From NCBI GenBank assembly GCA_025059805.1, contig JANXDG010000035.1:1-64000 (forward strand): a DNA stretch of 64,000 nt, written 5' to 3'. Below are positions 37,408 to 47,772 of the stretch, piece after piece (positions within the stretch are counted from its first letter, which is position 1; each line of letters opens with the position of its first letter). The notes below the pieces were generated by a model. The model saw only the letters and a program-made list of their open reading frames with translations, was not told the origin of the DNA and did no database searches. This DNA is from Endomicrobiia bacterium. GTDB lineage: Bacteria > Elusimicrobiota > Endomicrobiia > DTEH01. The translations under genes and the position numbers were made by a program.

Positions 37408-38504
37408 CAACACTAAAAAAATATTTGATTATAGAATTTTTTAAACATTTTATACCGATAGAATTTTTATTTATAACGATTTTTGCGTTGTCAGAATTTT
37501 TCTGGCAAATAGGTGATTTTATAACTTACAAAACACCATTTTTAAATATAATATATTACTTAACTTTATTAGTCCCACTATGGACAACACAAACTCTACC
37601 TCTATCAATTATGCTTTCAACTTTATTAGTTGTAACTAATTTTGTGTTCACAAGAGAAATAATCTCAATACAAACTCTTGGTGTAAATCTAAGAAGGTTT
37701 TTTTCCATCTTACTTATAGCAGGTATATTTTTGTCAATTAGTTCTTTCGCTTTACATGACAAAGTTGCAACTAAACTTTTTAACAATGCGTATACTTTCT
37801 TCCATGAAAAAATAAAGAATGAACAAGTTGATACTGATGTTTTAAAATCATTATCTTATGTAAGCTACATTAATGGATATTCATATGTCTTCATAGAAAA
37901 ATATGATAGGAAGTTAAAAAAATGTTATTCTTTTCTTCTTGAACAATATGATAGTAGTAACAGGAATATGATTCAACAATTATATTCTCCTGAGGGCGAA
38001 AAAATTAATTCAGCACTAAAACTTAAAAATTGTGTGATAAGACAGTTTTCTGGTCCCACAATTATTAGTGAAAAACTTTATAATGAATACCTTTATAAAC
38101 TACCCATTGATATTGAAGAATTTCGTTATGATTTCTCATCAATGCCATTGGATAAGCTAAACATTGCGGAATTGAAACACGCAATACAAATTCTAACCTA
38201 TAAAGGAGAATCAACTTACAGAATAATAGCTGAGATTAGTTTTAGATATGCTATCTCGTCCTTAAATTTTATTATAATGTTGGTCTCAATCTCGCTTGGT
38301 AAAACTACTTCTTCACAATACGGCAAACTTACAAGTTTTGTATATACAATAATTGCATTAATTGTTTATTGGACTTCTTTATCATTTTGCAGAACATTTG
38401 GTGAGTTAAACATTATCAACCCTATGGTATCCGTCTGGATACCTAATATCGTTTTCTTCATTTTTGGTACTATACTGTATTTTAGGAGATATGTATTAAA
38501 CTAA
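37404..38504 (+). CDS. LptF/LptG-family (YjgP/YjgQ) permease
   Basis: LKKYLIIEFFKHFIPIEFLFITIFALSEFFWQI...LLVPLWTTQTLPLSIMLSTLLVVTNFVFTREIISIQTLGVNLRRFF; 4-nt overlap with preceding gene. Confidence 0.85.
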   Translation: MTTLKKYLIIEFFKHFIPIEFLFITIFALSEFFWQIGDFITYKTPFLNIIYYLTLLVPLWTTQTLPLSIMLSTLLVVTNFVFTREIISIQTLGVNLRRFFSILLIAGIFLSISSFALHDKVATKLFNNAYTFFHEKIKNEQVDTDVLKSLSYVSYINGYSYVFIEKYDRKLKKCYSFLLEQYDSSNRNMIQQLYSPEGEKINSALKLKNCVIRQFSGPTIISEKLYNEYLYKLPIDIEEFRYDFSSMPLDKLNIAELKHAIQILTYKGESTYRIIAEISFRYAISSLNFIIMLVSISLGKTTSSQYGKLTSFVYTIIALIVYWTSLSFCRTFGELNIINPMVSVWIPNIVFFIFGTILYFRRYVLN

Positions 38505-38510
38505 ATCACG

Positions 38511-39407
38511 CTAATGCGTTAATTTTATACTAACCAGTAAACCATGCAAATTACCTAAGTATTTGTGTTGTGTGAATGAATAATCAAAAACGATTCTATT
38601 AATTTTTATCCCGATACCACTGCTATATATTTCTATATAGTTACCTAAACCATATCCCAAATTTAGCACTACACTGTTTTTAAGATCTTTGCTACTGTAA
38701 ACATTTGCTGAAATACCAAATTTTAGATTATCATCTAACTTTTTCTGAATATAGTTTTCATAACCAATAATAAATTTTATCCGTTTTAGCTCAAGACCTA
38801 AAGCTTCACTATGCGTTAAATTACTATTTGTACCAAGGCCTCTTACAACAGCACCAATCTTTAAAGATTTAAATACATCTCCACCAAACCGATATAAATA
38901 TAATAAGCCAATATTACCTCCCCAATATTGTGAATTTGTATTAATACTTTCACGTAAGCCATATCCTGATAATCCTAACCATAAGTGATACTTCTTACCT
39001 GAAGTTAATACTGAAGAAAAACCAAACGCTGCTAAAGTTGTAGAATACTCAGCTTCTTCTCCCGTAAGTTCTCCTTCAATATTTCTTACTTTTATTTTTC
39101 CTGAAGTGAACTTACCTAATACTACTGCAACAGAATTATCAACACCTGCTGTCCTTTCTTTAAATGAAAATCCAAAAATGTCATAACTTGTATCCGCAAA
39201 ATAAAGTATTTTGTTGTATTCAATATTGAATCCTGACTGTACCATAGCTAACATTGATGGGTTCATAACAACACTAAACGCTCCACTGTCAACAAGTGAT
39301 ACCTCGCCAGCTAACGAAAAACTTTTCCCAACAGGAAGATTAAGAATTTCAACTTGTTCTGCAAAACACAGATATACTAAAAGTATAGTGTATAATATTT
39401 TTTTCAT
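38511..39407 (-). CDS. PorV/PorQ/UPF0164-like outer-membrane barrel
   Basis: LPVGKSFSLAGEVSLVDSGAFSVVMNPSMLAMVQSGFNIEYNKILYFADTSYDIFGF. Confidence 0.7.
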   Translation of the reverse strand: MKKILYTILLVYLCFAEQVEILNLPVGKSFSLAGEVSLVDSGAFSVVMNPSMLAMVQSGFNIEYNKILYFADTSYDIFGFSFKERTAGVDNSVAVVLGKFTSGKIKVRNIEGELTGEEAEYSTTLAAFGFSSVLTSGKKYHLWLGLSGYGLRESINTNSQYWGGNIGLLYLYRFGGDVFKSLKIGAVVRGLGTNSNLTHSEALGLELKRIKFIIGYENYIQKKLDDNLKFGISANVYSSKDLKNSVVLNLGYGLGNYIEIYSSGIGIKINRIVFDYSFTQHKYLGNLHGLLVSIKLTH

Positions 39408-41026
39408 TTCTTAATTATAAACTTTTCAACTTTATGTATAGTCTCACCTTTGACAACTACAAAATACAACCCTGGAGAGAGTCTTTCATTATTATCGTCA
39501 ATTGTCCACCATTGAACTGAATTATTCCCAGCAGGATAAAAGTTTTTACCAAAGTTCTTAACAAGTTTACCTGAAATGTTATAAACTAATATCTCAATTT
39601 CATCATCTTGTGGTAGATTAAAACCTATAACCATTATCCTGCCTGGATATGTATAATTATTACCAATCTTAACCTCACCAGAGGCAAGGTTTTTAATCTC
39701 TAACTGATAAAGAATATTAAATTTTGCATATTGATTTTCTATGGCTATATCCATTACAAAAGTAGGTATTGGCTCACCATTATACGCCCAAACATTGTAG
39801 TCCGAAGGGATAAATGACATTCCAGATGTAAACACATCGGTTGGCTCACCCAAATTTTTATTATTAATCTTCGTCATGTCAGCCTCAACTAAATCTACAC
39901 CTAAATGTGGAATACCTGAGTTTATATCATTTCTTTCCAGTCTATTTCTATCCATTGCAATGCGATCATCAATACGCCATATCAAAATACCTTCACCTGG
40001 TAAAGAACTGTCAAAAGCTAATTTCCTCTTATACTCTAGCAAAAAGTATTCCTGCGTGGAGTCATCAGCAGTGATTATTTCTATCTTTACCACTGAAGGT
40101 GATACCTCAACATAAGGAAGTTGGACATTCCTCGTTGTAGTTGACACAACCATCGGTTCTACCCAACCAAGGAATTTTTTACACCAGGCAGATAAATGTG
40201 CAGGTTGTGAACCTGCAGGATTTCCTAACCAACAACCAGCATCCATTAAACACCATATACCAACTATAGAATATTGATTTCCATCTTGTGCTGGATAATA
40301 CAAATCAGGCAAACCAAGCTGGTGTCCAAATTCATGACAGACAACACCTAGTGGAGATGCATTAAGTTCTTTCTCAGGTACTATTGTTCCGTCAAAAAAA
40401 CCATTAACAGCAGGCGCATCTTTTTCCCAATTTACATATACTGACCAAATATTACTTAAATCAGTCGATTCCGCACCATACCCAGCATGAAGAACCATAA
40501 CACAGTGATAATTTTGTTTATTGACGCCAGACTTTATTATAGCATCTTTCACAAGTTGGCTCAAACTTTCTTCCGTATTCTGAGCGTAGTAACTCATATT
40601 TTTTGGCATTGTATATGCGACTTCCTGCCCTGTTAAAATTGCTGTTGTACCACCGTTATAAAAAAATGTAATTTCAAGTTTCAGTTGACCATAAGAAACT
40701 TCATTGTAATAATTTTTAAGCTGTGTAAAAGTTTGATTTGCTGTTGTATACCAACCAGAAGTGAATTTTTTGTCATTAAAATCTACGATTATTACTGCAA
40801 CTTTTTTGGTACCAACAGAACCGATAGTTTTCGCAATATCCTTAGCAGGTGCTCTTTTTTTTATCAGGTGGGATACATCCGGTAATACTTTAACACTATC
40901 TCTTGGTTGACCCTTTAAGTACCTACCAGAAATATGAGGTGCAGATAAGATATGCCCTTGGCAAGAAAAAAAACAAAATATTAAAAGAACGAATAATAAA
41001 ACTTTCTCTTTTCTACCTAGGTACAC
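39404..41026 (-). CDS. M6-family metalloprotease with T9SS/FlgD-like C-terminal domain
   Basis: VVCHEFGHQLGLPDLYYP; C-terminus YPGRIMVIGFNLPQDDEIEILVYNISGKLVKNFGKNFYPAGNNSVQWWTIDDNNERLSPGLYFVVVKGETIHKVEKFIIKK. Confidence 0.9.
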   Translation of the reverse strand: MYLGRKEKVLLFVLLIFCFFSCQGHILSAPHISGRYLKGQPRDSVKVLPDVSHLIKKRAPAKDIAKTIGSVGTKKVAVIIVDFNDKKFTSGWYTTANQTFTQLKNYYNEVSYGQLKLEITFFYNGGTTAILTGQEVAYTMPKNMSYYAQNTEESLSQLVKDAIIKSGVNKQNYHCVMVLHAGYGAESTDLSNIWSVYVNWEKDAPAVNGFFDGTIVPEKELNASPLGVVCHEFGHQLGLPDLYYPAQDGNQYSIVGIWCLMDAGCWLGNPAGSQPAHLSAWCKKFLGWVEPMVVSTTTRNVQLPYVEVSPSVVKIEIITADDSTQEYFLLEYKRKLAFDSSLPGEGILIWRIDDRIAMDRNRLERNDINSGIPHLGVDLVEADMTKINNKNLGEPTDVFTSGMSFIPSDYNVWAYNGEPIPTFVMDIAIENQYAKFNILYQLEIKNLASGEVKIGNNYTYPGRIMVIGFNLPQDDEIEILVYNISGKLVKNFGKNFYPAGNNSVQWWTIDDNNERLSPGLYFVVVKGETIHKVEKFIIKK

Positions 41027-41076
41027 TTTATAACTTTCCTAAGTTCCACAGTTTAATTTCAGGTTCATAAAAGAAA

Positions 41077-42261
41077 TTAATAACTATATGTAAATTTAAT
41101 ACCAAAATAATGCCCAGTATAGTTATATGGATAGTATTTTTCAAACTTCATATTTGATGTTTGATGTTGATATGTATAGAATAGAGATAACTTCCTATGT
41201 TGATCTAAACTTTGTGTTGAATAAATTAAAGATAGTAAAGTCAGTTGGTTTCGTTGTTTTTCATCCATAATAAAATTATTATTTCTATCCCTTGGCTGCC
41301 TCGACAGATACGAAGTAAACTCAGCCTCTGGTGCAAATGTTAAAACTTTTGTTTTTGTAAGATAAAAATTCACAGGTAATGAAATAATAAATTTAGTGTA
41401 ATCATAATAATCATTTATAACTTGCGGTGTTGAAGTTGTGATGTCATATGATGTTAGATATAGAAACGCTTGGTTTGAATCTTTATACTTTACCGAAAAG
41501 TATGGAGAAAAAGAAATAAATTTTGCTAATTTTATAATCTCAGGATAATAGCTAACATTCAAAGAAAAATCTTTTTGTTTCTCGTCAGAATATATGCCTG
41601 TTTCTTTTAAAACATTTTGTTTTACGAAATTTTGTAAAGTCATAGTTATACCGAAATTATGAATCTTATAGTTACCCTTTAAACCTAATATAAACATATG
41701 ATTATCCTGTTTACCAGCAGTTGTTTCTTCTGAACCAGAAATATACTCTTCAATCAAGTTTGTATAGTTAGGAAATTTTATGAAGTTATAACCAAGTTGA
41801 GTCTTTAGTTTAAACTCATTACTAATTTGGTATTCAACTTCTTCTGTAAAACCTATCCGTTCATTATCGTATAAACCAAGACCCCATAATTCGTTTGTCC
41901 CTGTACGCCAAAAATCATATCCGTAATTAAGTCTTGTCTTAAAAATAAACTTGGCATATTGATAACTATATTGCAAAACTAAACTATGTCCCATCATTCT
42001 TTGTTCAAACTGTTCCCCTTCTTGACGTTTAAGACCAGGACCTTCGTATTTTAACTGATAATAAAACATACCCGTATGTTTATCAACTGGTTTTACAATA
42101 AAACCAATATCATTTGATAAAATAGTAGTCCAACCCCATTTGCCAACAGAAGGTAAATATACTCCTTCAGAAAAATTAAATGAATAATAAGGTAACCATT
42201 TCTCTGCAAAAATAAAACTTTTAAGTATTAAAATAGAACTGAGAATTTTTATTTTTTTCAT
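41077..42261 (-). CDS. Putative outer-membrane beta-barrel protein
   Basis: Start taken at MKKIKILSSILILKSFIFAEKW (signal peptide, GGAGAG RBS); aromatic-terminated strands, ends in GIKFTYSY. Confidence 0.6.
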   Translation of the reverse strand: MKKIKILSSILILKSFIFAEKWLPYYSFNFSEGVYLPSVGKWGWTTILSNDIGFIVKPVDKHTGMFYYQLKYEGPGLKRQEGEQFEQRMMGHSLVLQYSYQYAKFIFKTRLNYGYDFWRTGTNELWGLGLYDNERIGFTEEVEYQISNEFKLKTQLGYNFIKFPNYTNLIEEYISGSEETTAGKQDNHMFILGLKGNYKIHNFGITMTLQNFVKQNVLKETGIYSDEKQKDFSLNVSYYPEIIKLAKFISFSPYFSVKYKDSNQAFLYLTSYDITTSTPQVINDYYDYTKFIISLPVNFYLTKTKVLTFAPEAEFTSYLSRQPRDRNNNFIMDEKQRNQLTLLSLIYSTQSLDQHRKLSLFYTYQHQTSNMKFEKYYPYNYTGHYFGIKFTYSY

Positions 42262-42308
42262 TAGGTTTCTCTCCTTATTACATATATGAGACTTAGATTT
42301 ATAACTAA

Positions 42309-43067
42309 TTAAAATTCCCATTTATACGCTATGTATGGATGAAAAACTAATAATCCTTCAGGAAATATATCTAGGCCCAATCGTAAATGACTATATTCAG
42401 CACCGAGCCTTGCGACAATTTTCTTATACTTCAAACCATACCCCATCTGTGCTACGATAAGTTTTTTCTTTTCTGTTGGCAACATTATCCCTGTGAACAA
42501 GAATGTATCGTTAATTCTAAAGTTAAATTCGTTTAATATACTTCCGTAAAATTCAAATTCTTCAGCAAATTTTACTTTTAATAAGAATTCGGAATGTTTA
42601 ACTCCTAAATATAAAACTGTGTTCTCAAAAGTTTTTGATAATACTAAACCATAATAATATACATTATTTTCTGGTTTAGGTATTTCATCTCCGTTTTCAT
42701 TCTTAGATGGTATCAAGTTTAGTGCAAGAATTCTACCAAATCCAAATATTGCACCAATTTGTGGAATGTAATTTCTTTCTTTGTTAAATCTTATTTTAAA
42801 AGAAATATTTCCTAATGTTGTTGGTAACAACGTTGGAAATAAATTAAATCCAAAACCAAAATATTTATTTTTCAATCCCGTAATTTGTCCTGCAGGAAGT
42901 GGTGAACAATCCTCTATATTTTGTTGTAAGTTAAAAAACAAATCCCCAGGGTTTTCTATAAAATTTAAACCTAAGTCAATAATTTCCTGTGGTAATTGAG
43001 TTTCACAAAAACAATTTGTAATCAACGAAAAATAAAAAATAAATAAATATGTGAATATTTTTTTCAT
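42309..43067 (-). CDS. Putative outer-membrane protein
   Basis: Signal peptide MKKIFTYLFIFYFSLITNCFCE; beta-rich, ends in YIAYKWEF. Confidence 0.55.
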   Translation of the reverse strand: MKKIFTYLFIFYFSLITNCFCETQLPQEIIDLGLNFIENPGDLFFNLQQNIEDCSPLPAGQITGLKNKYFGFGFNLFPTLLPTTLGNISFKIRFNKERNYIPQIGAIFGFGRILALNLIPSKNENGDEIPKPENNVYYYGLVLSKTFENTVLYLGVKHSEFLLKVKFAEEFEFYGSILNEFNFRINDTFLFTGIMLPTEKKKLIVAQMGYGLKYKKIVARLGAEYSHLRLGLDIFPEGLLVFHPYIAYKWEF

Positions 43068-43097
43068 AAATTCTCCCTCTTAGTTGGACTTTATTTT

Positions 43098-44714
43098 TTA
43101 ATTTTCAGTTTCAATATCTAAATTACCTAACGATGGTGCTATTTGTTTAACCAGTGCAACAATGATGTCCGGTGTAATAACAAGATCTATGTTTTTGTTA
43201 AAAAAGTTTGCACCTGGACCACTAAATTGACCATCTGGTTTTCTTACGAAAACTATACTTTCAAACGCAATTTCTTTAAGCATAGTGAACGGATCTTTTG
43301 AACCACCAGAAATAAAATATGATGGGCTTAAAATCTCACCATTGTTGTTTATCAAGTAAACTTCACTTTGTAACCATAAAATATCTTTGTTATTAACTAT
43401 ACCATCTCCGTTGATGTCTTTTTTAACCGGTAACGGACCTTCAGCCCAGCCCCAAAGTTTACCATCATCTTCATCCTTACTTTTCCCTTCAGGTAGTTTA
43501 CCTTTCACTTCTTCGTCATAGTCTGTATCTACTTCGTAGGTTTCATTACCGTTAGAAATTTGTATTTTCCCCTCACCGTCAAGTTTCCACTTGCCATTCT
43601 CGTAAATTTTGTTAAATTTTACTTCCTGGAGGAAACTATCGTTTAAATTATTACTGGCTTTATGTGTAAATTCACAATATACTCTTGTAGGATAGAAATC
43701 AAGACTATCATTTTTATTTTTTTCAGCAATAAAACCAGGCCATTCTGAAATTTTTTCTGGCAGTGCTTGGTTAAATTCTATACCAAGTTTTAAAATATCA
43801 ATCCTTGGTTTGTTGGAAGCAACTTCTGAAGCGTAATTAGAGTAATATCCTTTGTATTTGTACATATCACGTTTTGTAATATTTATAAACTCCACAGCAT
43901 TATCTTTATTTCTTGAGATAACTTGTTCTACTCGTGTAAGATTACCGTGTATATCACGTAAAGTTCGTCCTGTCTCAAAATCAGCATCTTTCACTTGTTG
44001 GACTGTCTCTAAAAGATAGTATTTTTCCATTTTAACATCATTAATAAAATCTCGCAATTCATCTTTTAATCTATCAATATTTCTGATGTCCTTCTCTTCA
44101 AAAACCTCTTCTTTATGTTCAAATTCTTTTAACAATTCGTTAAGTTTATCTTTATCTACACCTGACTTTTGGCCAAGTCCAGCATCGGTAACATTACAAC
44201 TTTCGTTTTCATTTACTTCGGTAGTATTACCCAAATTGTCTGAAAACAAAACATTACCTTCTATAACTATTAAATCTGATATTCCATTTTCAAAACTTAA
44301 CATAAACTTAGTACCGCGAACAGATGCTACGGAAACCGGAGTTCTAACTTCAAAATTTTGTCCAGGTTGTCTCGGGGTAACCTCTGCTTTCAACCTACCA
44401 TTCTTTAAATCTAAAGTAGTATCGTTGTTTGTTAATCGTCTTAAACTAATTTCTGAATTAGCACCTAAAACAATATTGCTACCATCCTGGAAAATTAGGA
44501 CAGCCATGCTATCCTTACCTGTTCTTATTATGTAATCCTCCTTGAGTAACATACCTTTTTTTATAGACAGTTTCTTACCTTCAACAAGTATTTCTACTTT
44601 ACCTTTGTAACTAGATAAGACAACGCTTGTAGATTCCCCCTCTGACAAGAAACAATAAGTAGAGAGATACAATAATGTTAAAACTTTTATTGCTACAATT
44701 TTTCCTATTTTCAT
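43098..44714 (-). CDS. FecR-domain protein with dockerin/EF-hand-like motif
   Basis: GKVEILVEGKKLSIKKGMLLKEDYIIRTGKDSMAVLIFQDGSNIVLGANSEISL...EVRTPVSVASVRGTKFML; DINGDGIVNNKDILWLQSEVY. Confidence 0.85.
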   Translation of the reverse strand: MKIGKIVAIKVLTLLYLSTYCFLSEGESTSVVLSSYKGKVEILVEGKKLSIKKGMLLKEDYIIRTGKDSMAVLIFQDGSNIVLGANSEISLRRLTNNDTTLDLKNGRLKAEVTPRQPGQNFEVRTPVSVASVRGTKFMLSFENGISDLIVIEGNVLFSDNLGNTTEVNENESCNVTDAGLGQKSGVDKDKLNELLKEFEHKEEVFEEKDIRNIDRLKDELRDFINDVKMEKYYLLETVQQVKDADFETGRTLRDIHGNLTRVEQVISRNKDNAVEFINITKRDMYKYKGYYSNYASEVASNKPRIDILKLGIEFNQALPEKISEWPGFIAEKNKNDSLDFYPTRVYCEFTHKASNNLNDSFLQEVKFNKIYENGKWKLDGEGKIQISNGNETYEVDTDYDEEVKGKLPEGKSKDEDDGKLWGWAEGPLPVKKDINGDGIVNNKDILWLQSEVYLINNNGEILSPSYFISGGSKDPFTMLKEIAFESIVFVRKPDGQFSGPGANFFNKNIDLVITPDIIVALVKQIAPSLGNLDIETEN

Positions 44715-44822
44715 ATTTGATCTCTACCTCCAATTATGTAATGTAATTTGTTTTTGTTTATTACTATATGTATAAAATGTATAAATTAAAGTCAACAAGT
44801 GTGATAAAAATCACGTTTTAGT

Positions 44823-46445
44823 CTACCATTGAATTTTATATTTTTGTTCTTCTTTCGGAATATACCACTTAATAAAATTCCAGCCAATACCTATTTTGCT
44901 AACCTCAACATTTTTTATCCTCTTATGAACAACAGGCATAGATTCTGGATAGTAAAGAAAAACATATGGTATATCACGATGAATTATTTTATGAATTTTT
45001 TTGTATATTTTTTTTCTATTATCAAAATTATATTCTTTTCTGCCAAGTTCTAAAAGTTTATCAACTTCGGGATTGACATAGTTTACGAAGTTGTATCGCC
45101 CAGGCTCTCTTTGACTAGAATGCCAGATTGAATACTGATCTGGGTCACGAGAAAGAGACCATCCAAGTATCACAGCGTCAAAATTTCGTGGTACAATATA
45201 ATTGTTAATAAATATCGACCATTCAAGAATTTGTATATTAACTTTAATACCTACTTTTTTTAACTGTTGCTGAATAATCTCTGCAACCAATTGTCTTATT
45301 TTATTACCTTGGTTTGTAATCAAAGTAAATTCAAAATTTACATTTTTACTTTTGCCATCAATCAGTACTTCTTGTTGTAAAATATTTTCTTCAATGTTAA
45401 ATTTCCAACCTGCCTGTTTCAACAGTTCCTTAGCTTTCTCAAGATTGTATTCATAATCCTTTACATCCTCATTGTATGCCCAGGATTGTGGTGGAAACGG
45501 TCCTGTTGCTGGTTTACCTTTGCCAAGCAAAACACCTGAAATAATCTCTTGTTTGTTAATTGCATGAGCGATTGCTTGCCGCACTTTTTTGTCTTTAAAT
45601 AACGGATGTTTCAAGTTAAATCCTAAATAAGTGTACGAAAATGATGGATAAGAAAATTTATTGTAATTTTTAAAAAATTCAGGGTATGCATAAAACTGTT
45701 CAGGAGTGAGATTCATTGAATCTATACTTTCATTTAAAAGTTCTAAGAATTGTACACTTTGATCAGGTATTACTCTAAAAACATATTTTTGAATATATGG
45801 ACGACCTTCAAAATAATCTTCATTTGCGATAAGTTCAATCTTTTCATCAGTGACCCATTTTAAGAACTTATAAGGCCCAGTCCCAACAGGTTTTTTATTT
45901 GCTGGATGTGAATTAAAATCATATTTGCTATTATCAAAAATATGTTTTGGTATAATTCCTATCCCCCAAGATTCTAATGCTGGGATATAAGGTTCTTTGT
46001 AGATAAATTTTATTGTGTACTGATCTATAACTATACACTTTGTAATCAATTCAAAATCAGAAGAATACGGAGTTTTTACCTTAGGATCTATAATCTTTTC
46101 ATAGGTAAAATTAACATCGTAAGCTGTAAATTTTTCACCGTCATGCCAACGAACATCTTTTCGTAAGTAAAATACTATCTCTTTCCCGTCTTTGGATATG
46201 CTCCATTTTTCTGCTAAATCACCTATTAAGCTTAAATCCTTATCATATTTAACCAGACCGTTATAAACCAAGGAATTAATAGCAGCTGAAGCAGAATCGC
46301 TGGCAAGTACAGGGTTTAAATATGTTGGCTCTCCAAGCAGTGTGTCTATATATATATCACCATAATCTTCAGTTTTAGAAATTGAAGCCAAAACAGTATA
46401 CAAGAATATAACTAAGGAAAGTTTGTAGACTACTGTACTCTTCAC
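44823..46445 (-). CDS. Extracellular/periplasmic peptide-binding protein (SBP_bac_5 family)
   Basis: EPTYLNPVLASDSASAAINSLVYNGLVKYDKDLSLIGDLAEKWSISKDGKEIVFYLRKDVRWHDGEKFTAYDVNFTYE. Confidence 0.93.
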   Translation of the reverse strand: MKSTVVYKLSLVIFLYTVLASISKTEDYGDIYIDTLLGEPTYLNPVLASDSASAAINSLVYNGLVKYDKDLSLIGDLAEKWSISKDGKEIVFYLRKDVRWHDGEKFTAYDVNFTYEKIIDPKVKTPYSSDFELITKCIVIDQYTIKFIYKEPYIPALESWGIGIIPKHIFDNSKYDFNSHPANKKPVGTGPYKFLKWVTDEKIELIANEDYFEGRPYIQKYVFRVIPDQSVQFLELLNESIDSMNLTPEQFYAYPEFFKNYNKFSYPSFSYTYLGFNLKHPLFKDKKVRQAIAHAINKQEIISGVLLGKGKPATGPFPPQSWAYNEDVKDYEYNLEKAKELLKQAGWKFNIEENILQQEVLIDGKSKNVNFEFTLITNQGNKIRQLVAEIIQQQLKKVGIKVNIQILEWSIFINNYIVPRNFDAVILGWSLSRDPDQYSIWHSSQREPGRYNFVNYVNPEVDKLLELGRKEYNFDNRKKIYKKIHKIIHRDIPYVFLYYPESMPVVHKRIKNVEVSKIGIGWNFIKWYIPKEEQKYKIQW

Positions 46446-46455
46446 AAATTATGTT

Positions 46456-47772
46456 CTATTTCTTCTTTGGTATCAGCTCTACAACCACTGCTTTTTCTTT
46501 AGAAAAAATTTTGTTTACTGTGTTATGTATGTCATCTAAAGTAACAGTTTTTATATCTTCAATATATTTAGCATCGTACTCATAACCTAAACCAACTATC
46601 TCCCAGAAACCTAAATACCAAGCTTGACGTGCATTTGTTTGATGGTCTAATAAATATCTACCACTAAATTTTTTCTTAGTTTCCTCCAAATCTTTTTCAT
46701 CAAATATTTTTCCACCTTTTAATAGATTAATAATCTCTTCTATTTTGTTTTTTGCTAATTCAATCCTAGTGTGGTCTAAACCTAAATAAAATACAAAATG
46801 TGAATCTAATATCCTTGTAGGATAAAAACTATTTGTTTCGTAACAAAGTGAATATTGTTCTCTAAGTATTTCAAATAACTTACCACTCATCCCACCACCT
46901 AAATATAAATTTAGCAGTTTTAGTGATAGAAATTCTCTTATATCTGTTATACCTACCGCTGGTGCTAAAAATCCGTACATCAGATAAGCTTGTTTAAAAT
47001 GTACCTTACGACTAACATATTTTCTCTTTAAACGCAACTTGTAATCTTGTATGAAAGGTAATTGAGTTCTTCTTATACTACTAAAATATTTCATTATTAT
47101 TTCTTTAGCATATAGAAAATCCACATCTCCACTTACAACTATAACAATATTTCGTAAATTGTTGTCAATTCCATAGAATTTTTCCCACCATGAAAGTAAA
47201 TTTTCTCGTTTAATTTTCCTTATTGTCCTTATAATTCTCTCTGGTGGTCTCCCATAAGGATGTTGTTTACCATAAATATTTAATAGCAGTTCGTCAATTG
47301 CAACATTAAAAATTCTATCTTTACGTGCGATAATTCCTGCTATAATATTCATTTTTTCTTTCTCAACTTCTTCTTCAGGGAATATTGGATTAGTAAATAC
47401 ATCATGAAGAATTTCTATTGCTTTCTCATAGTGTATGCTACCAACAGATATTGATAATGTTGAATAATCAGTATCACTATCTGCTGAGATTTCTCCACCT
47501 AATGATTCAATTTCTTCAACAATTTGTTTGGCTGTACGATTTTTCGTACCTTTTGTTATAGTTGCTTGTACTAGTTCTGAAATTCCAGTTAAATGTAGTG
47601 GTTCATATACTGCACCCATTTTGATAAAGATAACCACTGAAACAATAGGTTGTTCCGTGTTATAGTTGTGGATAAATATGACTCCGTTATCTAAAATGTC
47701 TTTTCTAACCTTGCCAATTAATTGCGTGTTCATAATCAAAAAACAAAATAGGAAAAAAAATTTACAATTCAT
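46456..47772 (-). CDS. M16-family peptidase, predicted inactive subunit
   Basis: M16 fold sequence, but the zinc motif position reads GISELVQATITKGT rather than HxxEH. Confidence 0.87.
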   Translation of the reverse strand: MNCKFFFLFCFLIMNTQLIGKVRKDILDNGVIFIHNYNTEQPIVSVVIFIKMGAVYEPLHLTGISELVQATITKGTKNRTAKQIVEEIESLGGEISADSDTDYSTLSISVGSIHYEKAIEILHDVFTNPIFPEEEVEKEKMNIIAGIIARKDRIFNVAIDELLLNIYGKQHPYGRPPERIIRTIRKIKRENLLSWWEKFYGIDNNLRNIVIVVSGDVDFLYAKEIIMKYFSSIRRTQLPFIQDYKLRLKRKYVSRKVHFKQAYLMYGFLAPAVGITDIREFLSLKLLNLYLGGGMSGKLFEILREQYSLCYETNSFYPTRILDSHFVFYLGLDHTRIELAKNKIEEIINLLKGGKIFDEKDLEETKKKFSGRYLLDHQTNARQAWYLGFWEIVGLGYEYDAKYIEDIKTVTLDDIHNTVNKIFSKEKAVVVELIPKKK

